Below, one piece after another: positions 1 to 5,660 of a stretch of 20,914 nucleotides of DNA (its first letter is position 1; each line of letters begins with the position of its first letter). The DNA comes from JBDTMC01 sp039934475 (GTDB lineage: Bacteria; Acidobacteriota; Terriglobia; Bryobacterales; Bryobacteraceae). The stretch is taken from positions 1 to 20,914 of the forward strand of contig JBDTMC010000086.1 of assembly GCA_039934475.1 (NCBI GenBank), in the 5' to 3' direction. The position numbers were made by a program, and so were the translations under genes. Under the pieces are notes generated by a model. It was not told where the DNA came from and searched no databases. It worked only from the letters and a program-made list of their open reading frames with translations.

Positions 1-227
1 AAGTACAAGATCCGGTGGTGAACGCCGCCCAGACTGACGCGCAATTCGTAGATGCCGTCGCGCAGAATGTCCGCTTCGGGCCGACGCAGTTCGTGGCCCA
101 TCTCGCGCAAGCGCTCCAACCGGAGGTAGCACTTGTCTTGTACTTTCGCCGGCAACTTATCGAACCACTCGATGAACGGGCATGATCCGTCTTCCTCCCG
201 TTAGAGGGCGACTCTGGTCTTGGGCAC
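1..227 (-). pseudogene. RelE/HigB (Gp49-like) toxin, interrupted by an early stop, partial at left edge
   Basis: The minus strand from 200 to 1 is open and encodes segments typical of the phage-Gp49-like RelE/ParE toxin family, small ribosome-dependent mRNA interferases usually paired with a downstream HTH antitoxin: PFIEWFDKLPAKVQDK, then GHELRRPEADILRDGIYELRV and HHRILYF. The same frame continues upstream to a GTG at 227-225 (V-P-K-T-R-V-A-L), but a TAA at 203-201 separates the two parts. In homologues I recall, this position is a Tyr in a V-x-[FL]-Y-[QR]-[ED] strand, so a single TAC/TAT-to-TAA change explains the break. No good in-frame restart codon precedes the conserved part. The 3' end and any antitoxin lie beyond the window. 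Family assignment is good; loss of function is inferred. A sequencing error or an unannotated downstream start are the alternatives. Confidence 0.7.
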
Positions 228-241
228 TCGATCCCAACTTA

Positions 242-257
242 TTCGCAAAATTGCGAA
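242..257. promoter_or_regulatory. Short palindrome upstream of the toxin start (possible operator)
   Basis: TTCGCAA at 242-248 and TTGCGAA at 251-257 are reverse complements separated by AA, in a locally A/T-rich stretch beginning 14 bases upstream of the toxin GTG on the minus strand. Type II toxin-antitoxin operons are usually autorepressed by binding to palindromes at this position, so an operator is plausible. A TTGCAA on the minus strand (265-260) could be part of a weak -35 element. No protein-binding evidence exists. Confidence 0.35.
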
Positions 258-367
258 ATTGCAAACTGGCGTCGAGGATACTTGCACCGCCGGGCTGCAG
301 CGCTCACATCACGATCTCGGTCGCGGTCCGCCGCTCCACATGGGCATCATCCTTATAGAGAAATCAG

Positions 368-393
368 TTGTTGTCTGCTCCAGCAGACAACAA
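368..393. repeat. Perfect 12-bp inverted repeat with CC centre
   Basis: TTGTTGTCTGCT at 368-379 is followed by CC and then its exact reverse complement AGCAGACAACAA at 382-393. As RNA it would fold into an 11-bp stem with a four-base UCCA loop. No T-run follows on either strand, so it is not a standard intrinsic terminator. It lies about 160 bases before the oxidoreductase start and 140 bases before the toxin start, which suits an operator, a stable leader hairpin or one copy of a dispersed palindromic repeat. Confidence 0.6.
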
Positions 394-552
394 TCACCAC
401 AGCCTGCAACCGCGCGCGTGAAAGCACGCCAAGTGCAGCAGCACGCTCCCTTCCAGGCGGTCAAGCCCATGTTCGGGCATGGCCGATAAGCGCCCCGGGT
501 GGGCGCTGCCACAAAAACGATCCGGCCGCGCCCATCGCCGCATCAACATGGT

Positions 553-1590
553 GTGGCTTCTCCTCTCGTTCTCAGCGTTCTAGATCAATCGCCCGTCCCG
601 GAAGGCTCCACACCCGGCGAAGCACTCCGCAATAGTGTCAACCTCGCACAATTGGCGGATGGCTTGGGCTATCGGCGCTACTGGCTGGCGGAACATCACG
701 CGTCGCCCGGCGTGGCCTGCGCCAGCCCGGAAGTGCTGATCGCCGCCGTGGCCCAAGCCACGCGGGACATCCGCGTCGGCAGCGGCGGCGTCATGCTGCC
801 ACACTACAGTCCGCTCAAAGTAACGGAGACCTTCAGCATGCTGGCCGGCCTCTTCCCCGGCCGCATTGACCTCGGCATCGGCCGCGCCGCGGGTACCAGC
901 CCGATGGTCGCGCGAGCCTTGCAGCGCGATCGCCGCTCCGAAATGCCCGATGACTTCCGCGAGCAGTTGGACGAGTTGCTGGGCTACTTTTCCGCACCGC
1001 AATCGAATGCCGGCCCTTTCCCACGCGTTCTCCCGATTCAATTCGCTTGTCCGGAACCATGGCTGCTCGGTTCCTCCCCGCAAAGCGCGATTTGGGCCGC
1101 GGAGCTCGGCCTGCCCTATGTATTCGCCGATTTCATCAATGCGGAAGGATCCGCCATCGCTGCGCAATACCGCCGCGATTTCCGTCCCTCGCGGTGGTCC
1201 AGCCGGCCGCGTCTGGCGGTGGCAGCCTGGGCCGTGGCCGCTGATTCCGACGACGAAGCCGAGGATCTCTCCGCCAGCATGCGCATGATGATGACATTAC
1301 TGCAGCGCGGCCAGCAGATTCCCGTGCCGTCCGTGGCACGCGCCCTGCAATTCCTCAAAGACGAGCCGCCGCAGCATCCCTTCTTCGGCATGGCGAAGCG
1401 GCGCTTCATTACCGGCTCCCCCACCACGGTGCGCCGGCGGTTGGAATCGCTCGCAAACGAATACGGTGCGGAAGAAATCCTGCTGGTCAACATCCTTCAT
1501 GACCACCAGGCGCGCCTACGAAGCTATCAACTCCTTGCCGAGGAATTTCAGCTAATGGAACAGCCGGCCAGCAAGCATCTCGTAACATAG
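553..1590 (+). CDS. LLM-class flavin-dependent oxidoreductase, MsnO8 type
   Basis: Bacterial luciferase-like (beta/alpha)8-barrel enzyme, expected to use reduced flavin (FMNH2 or F420H2) in a cytoplasmic monooxygenase or oxidoreductase reaction; substrate unknown. Family hallmarks are the opening strand LSVLDQSPVPEG, the segment YWLAEHHASPG, then VGSGGVMLPHYSPLKVTE and the phosphate-region motif PGRIDLGIGRAAGTSP, with a C-terminal region RFITGSPTTVRRRLESLANEYGAEEILLVNILHD typical of the subgroup. I chose the GTG at 553 (345 residues) because homologues begin just before LSVLDQSP. An in-frame GTG at 499 would add 18 residues of unlikely Arg/Pro-rich sequence. Neither start has a strong Shine-Dalgarno site. 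The next gene starts 8 bases after the stop, so the two are probably co-transcribed. Family confident, physiological role not. Confidence 0.88.
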   Translation: MASPLVLSVLDQSPVPEGSTPGEALRNSVNLAQLADGLGYRRYWLAEHHASPGVACASPEVLIAAVAQATRDIRVGSGGVMLPHYSPLKVTETFSMLAGLFPGRIDLGIGRAAGTSPMVARALQRDRRSEMPDDFREQLDELLGYFSAPQSNAGPFPRVLPIQFACPEPWLLGSSPQSAIWAAELGLPYVFADFINAEGSAIAAQYRRDFRPSRWSSRPRLAVAAWAVAADSDDEAEDLSASMRMMMTLLQRGQQIPVPSVARALQFLKDEPPQHPFFGMAKRRFITGSPTTVRRRLESLANEYGAEEILLVNILHDHQARLRSYQLLAEEFQLMEQPASKHLVT

Positions 1591-1598
1591 GATTAGCA

Positions 1599-1778
1599 AT
1601 GCCCATCTACGAGTATCGATGCGAGGAGTGCGGCCGGACCTACGAGCAACTCCGCCGCATGGCTGAGGCTGATAAGGATTTGCAGTGCCCCACGTGCGAA
1701 TCGCGAAAGGTTAAACGGCAGATTTCCACCTTCGCCGCGGGCAGTTGCGATTCCGGAGGCCGAGGCCAGTTCCGCTGA
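1599..1778 (+). CDS. FmdB-family zinc-ribbon protein (59 aa)
   Basis: This small gene starts at ATG 1599, preceded by AGGA at a suitable distance. It encodes a single zinc ribbon: MPIYEYRCEECGRTYEQLRR followed by LQCPTCESRKVKRQISTFAA. The metal-binding pairs are Cys8-x2-Cys11 and Cys30-x2-Cys33. The opening MPIYEYRC is the signature of the FmdB/CxxC_CXXC_SSSS family, first noted as a putative regulator beside the amidase FmdA in Methylophilus; the molecular role is generally unknown. It follows the flavin oxidoreductase by 8 bases, suggesting co-transcription, and its stop lies 21 bases from the end of the convergent transporter gene. The tail is Gly/Ser-rich with one extra Cys (Cys50). Length is at the short end of the family (about 60-110 residues). 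Confidence 0.88.
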   Translation: MPIYEYRCEECGRTYEQLRRMAEADKDLQCPTCESRKVKRQISTFAAGSCDSGGRGQFR

Positions 1779-1799
1779 GGATAGTCCCCAGGTGGCCGG

Positions 1800-3050
1800 T
1801 CAGGCCGCCTCTTCCAGTTCCACGTGCCGGGTTTCCGGGAGCGTGAACACCAAAATGGCCCCCAACAGAAAGAATGACGAGTTGAGGGCGAGCGCGGCGC
1901 CAAGGCCAGTGCGGTCGGCGATGTAGCCGACGGCATAGGGTGCGAGGGCGCTCATCCCGCGCCCGAAGTTGTATGTAAACCCTTGCCCCGCGCCGCGCAG
2001 CCGCGTTGGATACAGTTCTGCCAACATCGCGCCAAACAGCGCGAAGAACCCCGTTCCAAGAAACCCGATCAGCGGACCCAGCGCCAGTAGGATCGGCTCG
2101 GCGTTGACGCCCGCCAACCGAGGCACTAATCCGTATAAGGGAGTAACGATGGCTGCTCCAACCACGTATGCCGCGAAGGCCGGCCGCCGTCCAATCCGGT
2201 CAGCCAGCCAGCCAAAGCTGAGGTAGCCCAGATACGCGCCGCACTGGACGCCAAAAATGAACCCACTGGTCCGCACGATGGTGAGGCCCGCCCCACCCGC
2301 ATCCCGCGGCGCGGAGAGAAACCCTGGCAGCCAGGTGAACAGCCCCCAATAGGCAAAAAGCACAGACGTGGTCAGGGTGGTGGCAAGAAAGGTTCGAACG
2401 CCAATGGCGCCCCGGAACAGAGGCATCAGTGACGGCATGCGCTCCGGCTTTTGGTCACGCCACACCTTGGGCTCCTCCACCTTACGCCGTATGGCCAGCG
2501 TCAGCAGCGCCGGCAGAACGCCCGCAAGAAACAGCGCCCGCCAGCCGAACCGCGGAATGATCAGCGCCGCCAAGCCAGCCGCCGCCATATAGCCCAGTGC
2601 CCACCCCGACTGCATGAAGCCGATCGCTTTGGCACGGTGCTCGGAACTCCAACTCTCCGAAACCAGTGTCGCGCCGGCCGACCATTCCCCGCCCAAGCCG
2701 ATTCCCACCAGGGACCGCCAGAGAATCAACTGCCATATTGTCTGCGACGTGGCTGTACCCGCCGAAGCGAAGGAATACACCAGGATGGTATAAATCAGAG
2801 TCTGTTTTCGGCCGATCTTATCGGACAGGAGGCCACAGAAAATCCCCCCGGCGGCGGACGTGATCAAGGTCACAGAGGCCACCATCCCAGCCTGTGCGTT
2901 GCTTAGTCCGAACTCTGACCGAATGGACTGGATAGCGAAGACATACAGCAGCACGTCCATCGCGTCCAGCAGGAACCCGAACATGGCCGCCCACAGGGCG
3001 TGCCACCGCGGAGTTGAAAAACAGCCGTCGAAGAAGTCGGAGGAAGTCAA
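1800..3050 (-). CDS. MFS transporter (sugar/organic-acid:H+ symporter-like)
   Basis: Inner-membrane 12-helix major facilitator of 416 residues. Helix 1 contains acidic residues Asp29 and Asp32 (GFLLDAMDVLL), as in the aromatic-acid and sialate symporter groups. Motif A appears after helix 2 (GLLSDKIGRK, 73-82) and again after helix 8 (GWLADRIGRRP, 280-290). Motif B-like RSLVGIGLGGEWSAG is at 112-126, ELYPTRLRGAG at 345-354, and a sugar-porter-like PETRHVELEE tail at 405-414. Substrate cannot be told; organic acids, sialic-acid-like sugars or aromatics are possible. The only start compatible with the conserved N-terminus is a TTG at 3050-3048, since the frame upstream lacks ATG or GTG. It is divergent from the HlyD-type gene, 96 bases apart, and has no obvious metabolic partner. 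Confidence 0.88.
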   Translation of the reverse strand: MTSSDFFDGCFSTPRWHALWAAMFGFLLDAMDVLLYVFAIQSIRSEFGLSNAQAGMVASVTLITSAAGGIFCGLLSDKIGRKQTLIYTILVYSFASAGTATSQTIWQLILWRSLVGIGLGGEWSAGATLVSESWSSEHRAKAIGFMQSGWALGYMAAAGLAALIIPRFGWRALFLAGVLPALLTLAIRRKVEEPKVWRDQKPERMPSLMPLFRGAIGVRTFLATTLTTSVLFAYWGLFTWLPGFLSAPRDAGGAGLTIVRTSGFIFGVQCGAYLGYLSFGWLADRIGRRPAFAAYVVGAAIVTPLYGLVPRLAGVNAEPILLALGPLIGFLGTGFFALFGAMLAELYPTRLRGAGQGFTYNFGRGMSALAPYAVGYIADRTGLGAALALNSSFFLLGAILVFTLPETRHVELEEAA

Positions 3051-3058
3051 TGAGGGGT

Positions 3059-3064
3059 AGTATA
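3059..3064 (-). promoter_or_regulatory. Possible -10 box (TATACT) for the MFS gene
   Basis: On the minus strand TATACT matches the sigma-70 -10 consensus at five of six bases and ends 8 bases before the TTG start at 3050. A TTGCAC lies 14 bases upstream, a shorter spacing than ideal. Transcription would then begin at or within a few bases of the start codon, giving a nearly leaderless mRNA; no Shine-Dalgarno sequence is present. Tentative. Confidence 0.3.
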
Positions 3065-3146
3065 GGGGATAGCGTAACGTGCAAGGAAATCTGCGCGCCT
3101 TTACTATTGGCGTTATTTTGGAATCCTGATCCCTTACGGACTAGAA

Positions 3147-4460
3147 ATGTCGGCAATTTCACCAGTACCCTCTCCGCTGCACCTGCCTCAACCGCCGGCT
3201 GCAAAACCCGCTCCCGCAGGTCCACCCGCCTCATCGCGCAAATGGTGGATGGCCGGGGTGCTCTTCTTAGTGCTGGGTGCCGTGGCCGCCTTCTATGCCT
3301 TGCGTCCAGCCGACACTGTAGCCCCGGTTGCGGCTGTCCCGACGGAAAAAGTCGGCACCGGCACCCTCGTCAGCACTTTGCGAGTCGCGGGCACTACCTC
3401 AGCCCGAGAGTATGAGAATGTATCGGCGCCCTTGACACGCGGCCCAGAAGCAGGCCGCCCCATGGTGCTGGAGAAGCTCGCCGCCTCAGGGTCAATGGTG
3501 ACGAAGGGCACGCTGATCGCGCAAATCGAAGCCACCGCCGCCAAGGATCATATTGACGACGTCGTCCCTCTGGTCAATCAGGCGAAGCTGGATATCGAGA
3601 GACGCAAAGCGGAGCAGGCCGTTGACATGGAAACCCTTAACCAGCAGCTTCGCATCGCCAAGTCCGATTTAGACAAAGCCAAGCTGGACCTGAGCGCTGG
3701 GGAGATCCGCGCCTCTATTGACCAGGAAATTCTCAAGCTTTCGGTGGAAGAGTCTGCCGCGCGTTACAAAGAACTGCAGACTGACCTGGCTCAAAAGAAA
3801 CTGGTTCACGCCGCCGAACTGAGGATTCTCGCCATCACACAACTCCGGCAGGAGATGCACTTAGAGCGGCACATGTCCGATTACCGCAAATTCAGGATTG
3901 CCGCCAAGATGAACGGGCTTGTAGTGCTGCAGTCGATCTTCCGCGGTGGTGAAATGGCCCAGATCACGGAAGGCGATACCGTAGGGCCTGGACAAGGATT
4001 CATGAAAGTCGTGAACCCGAATAGCATGCAAGTAGACGCCACGGTCAATCAAACCGAAAGCAGTCACCTACGTGTCGGACAGGAAGCCCAAATCACGCTG
4101 GATGCGTTCCCCGGGCTGGTATTGAAGGGGAAGGTGTACAGCATCGGAGCTCTGGCTTCGGGTGGCTGGCGGCAACAGTACTACATTCGCAGCATCCCGG
4201 TGCGGCTAGCGATTGAAGGTGCTGACCCGCGCGTGATTCCGGACCTCTCCGCAGCCGGAGATGTCGTCATCGGCAAGGCTGACAATGCAACACTCGCACC
4301 ACTCGCCGCCATCGAAACCGTGGACAACAAAACCTTCGCCTATGTCCGCCGTGGCGCCAGTTTTGAACGCCAGGCTGTGGAACTCGGCGGGCGGAACAAC
4401 CTCCAAACCGAAGTGGTCTCGGGCCTCAAATCCGGGGACGAAGTTCGCCTGATTCGCTAG
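3147..4460 (+). CDS. HlyD-family periplasmic adaptor (membrane-fusion protein)
   Basis: A 437-residue adaptor that would bridge an inner-membrane pump to a TolC-type channel. Residues 1-30 are Pro/Ala-rich and cytoplasmic; 33-52 form one membrane helix (WWMAGVLFLVLGAVAAFYAL). A lipoyl/barrel-sandwich half begins around 85-130 (VLEKLAASGSMVTKGTLIAQIE). A long charged heptad-rich region at about 135-250 should form the alpha-helical hairpin. The second lipoyl half follows at 252-290 (AAKMNGLVVLQSIFRGGEMAQITEGD), then a beta-barrel at 293-375 and a membrane-proximal domain to the end (LKSGDEVRLIR). No pump (ABC, RND or MFS in the same operon) or TolC gene adjoins it; the divergent MFS gene is a possible but unsupported partner. 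The stop codon abuts the stop of the convergent sheath-like gene with no spacer. Confidence 0.88.
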   Translation: MSAISPVPSPLHLPQPPAAKPAPAGPPASSRKWWMAGVLFLVLGAVAAFYALRPADTVAPVAAVPTEKVGTGTLVSTLRVAGTTSAREYENVSAPLTRGPEAGRPMVLEKLAASGSMVTKGTLIAQIEATAAKDHIDDVVPLVNQAKLDIERRKAEQAVDMETLNQQLRIAKSDLDKAKLDLSAGEIRASIDQEILKLSVEESAARYKELQTDLAQKKLVHAAELRILAITQLRQEMHLERHMSDYRKFRIAAKMNGLVVLQSIFRGGEMAQITEGDTVGPGQGFMKVVNPNSMQVDATVNQTESSHLRVGQEAQITLDAFPGLVLKGKVYSIGALASGGWRQQYYIRSIPVRLAIEGADPRVIPDLSAAGDVVIGKADNATLAPLAAIETVDNKTFAYVRRGASFERQAVELGGRNNLQTEVVSGLKSGDEVRLIR

Positions 4461-5639
4461 CTACCACCGCCCCCGCAACGGGGTGGACGGCTTCCTCACT
4501 GACTGCAAGCGCGGGAAACGGAGCAATGTGCCATCCTGCCCTGCTACCAGGGGAATCACACCTCGATCCAAGATCCCTGACAGTTCCTGCTCTGCCAATT
4601 CCGTCTCCACCGGCAAGGTGCACCGGGTCTCTCCATGAGTGACATATTCGTGCTTGAAGAAACCTTCCAACTCGGCCCATTCTCCCGGCTGCATGCGCCA
4701 GCCCTCCCGATGGTAAGTCTCAATCAGTACCGCTGCGCAGACGAAAGCGGGACTTCCCCAAAGATAGTCCTCCAGTGCCGGCTCACCGGGCATTTCGACA
4801 AACGGAAACTCCTCGTCCGCGGAGTTCAGGAGGGGCTGGCGGACCAGAAATCGCGGCGTCGCCAAGCCCAGATACGCGGCCTCCGGCGACTCCCGCAGCA
4901 TCTGCCACGCCAAACCCGGTTCGCCCGGCCAATCGTGGCGCACGGCGCCCAGGAAAGGCACGCCGGCGTGGCGGGCCACCTTCGCCGCACACGTCAGCGT
5001 CTCAATGTCCTCAATGTAGGGTGAGAACGAGTAGTCGCTCACGCACATTGTCCAAGGGTGCGCCGCCCGCATGCTGCTTTGCCCCACCAACAGCCGGTAG
5101 AAACCGCTGTCGCGAATGTCTGCGGAACTGCACAGGTCGTCGGCCAATTCCTGCTTCGTTACGTCCAGCAGCGACACACGGATATCCGCGCCGGTACCTG
5201 TATGCAGCAGCAGAAAAAACAGGCAACGCCAAACAGCTTCCAAGCCCTGGAAATCCGGGTGATGGATGAGGTAACGCACCGCCGCCTGCGCTTGATCCGG
5301 ACCCGTAGCAGCCTGCGCCTCCACTCGCTCATGGATATGGTGCGGTAGAAAGTCGCTGAAATGCTCGAATGGAAGGTCCACCTTCTTGCGCGGCATCCCC
5401 GGCATCAGCAGTGAGAGCGACGGGGCCAGCCGCAACATCACCGATTCAATGGTTTCCAGACTGACCGGAATCGGCATGCGCCAGCCCAATTGTCCCGGTT
5501 CAAAAACGGCACGGTGGTTACGAGCGCTGAAATCCCCCAACACAAGAATGCGGAAGGGCTCGTCCCCCACACCCTCAATCCGCTTCCGTTCCGTGACCGG
5601 CTCGAGCACCACTTCGGTAAGTTCAGCGAGCTTGGGCAC
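4461..5639 (-). CDS. Single-chain type VI secretion sheath homologue (TssB-like plus TssC-like)
   Basis: Residues 28-40 (PFRILVLGDFSAR) and 91-99 (FEHFSDFLP) resemble conserved parts of the small sheath subunit TssB. From about 120 the sequence follows the large subunit TssC in order: HPDFQGLEAVWRCL (127-140), ADIRVSLLDVTKQEL (151-165), YIEDIETLTCAAKVARHAGVPFLGA (208-232, with the TssC-like pattern), YLGLATPRFLVRQP (256-269), DYLWGSPAFVCAAVLIETYHREGW (291-314) and IPLVAGQDGTLLRFPRLQSVRKP (362-384). In type VI systems TssB (about 165 aa) and TssC (about 490 aa) are separate and form the contractile cytoplasmic sheath; this chain is only 392 aa, so the TssC-like part is condensed. The start is GTG 5639 with no Shine-Dalgarno; GTGs at 5612 and 5609 are alternatives. 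No other type VI genes are in view. It follows the glycosidase-like gene by 21 bases. Homology is fairly secure; a working sheath role is speculative. Confidence 0.75.
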   Translation of the reverse strand: MPKLAELTEVVLEPVTERKRIEGVGDEPFRILVLGDFSARNHRAVFEPGQLGWRMPIPVSLETIESVMLRLAPSLSLLMPGMPRKKVDLPFEHFSDFLPHHIHERVEAQAATGPDQAQAAVRYLIHHPDFQGLEAVWRCLFFLLLHTGTGADIRVSLLDVTKQELADDLCSSADIRDSGFYRLLVGQSSMRAAHPWTMCVSDYSFSPYIEDIETLTCAAKVARHAGVPFLGAVRHDWPGEPGLAWQMLRESPEAAYLGLATPRFLVRQPLLNSADEEFPFVEMPGEPALEDYLWGSPAFVCAAVLIETYHREGWRMQPGEWAELEGFFKHEYVTHGETRCTLPVETELAEQELSGILDRGVIPLVAGQDGTLLRFPRLQSVRKPSTPLRGRW

Positions 5640-5646
5640 AAGCCGT

Positions 5647-5652
5647 ATTATA
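5647..5652 (-). promoter_or_regulatory. Consensus -10 box (TATAAT) just before the sheath-like gene
   Basis: A perfect TATAAT on the minus strand lies in the 21-base gap after the glycosidase-like gene, 7 bases before the GTG at 5639. A clear -35 match is missing at 16-18 bases upstream. If used, the transcript would start at or next to the start codon. The gene could also be read through from the upstream cluster. Tentative. Confidence 0.35.
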
Positions 5653-5660
5653 GTCTGCGT

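Larger units (their letters stand above)
228..552. other. Gene-free gap between the toxin remnant and the oxidoreductase
   Basis: I find no convincing gene in these 325 bases. The open frames on both strands read as low-complexity Arg/Pro/Ala-rich translations without family features. The gap holds a 7-bp inverted repeat at 242-257 close to the toxin start and a perfect 12-bp inverted repeat at 368-393, both listed separately. Promoters for the divergent toxin and oxidoreductase genes must lie here or overlap its ends, but I cannot place them confidently. A GTG at 499 could start the oxidoreductase inside this gap. Confidence 0.6.

Noticed and set aside
466..484. Inverted repeat around GCCCATG and CATGGC
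   Set aside because: The arms match only with a bulge and are short and GC-rich; expected by chance.
220..512. Small open frames in the left gap, including a minus-strand stretch reading YKDDAHVERRTATEIVM before a stop
   Set aside because: No start codon precedes the only protein-like stretch and the other frames have biased composition; too little to call a gene or remnant.
580..1167. Long minus-strand open frame opposite the flavin oxidoreductase
   Set aside because: Its translation is compositionally biased with no family features, and the plus-strand gene in the same place has clear motifs throughout.
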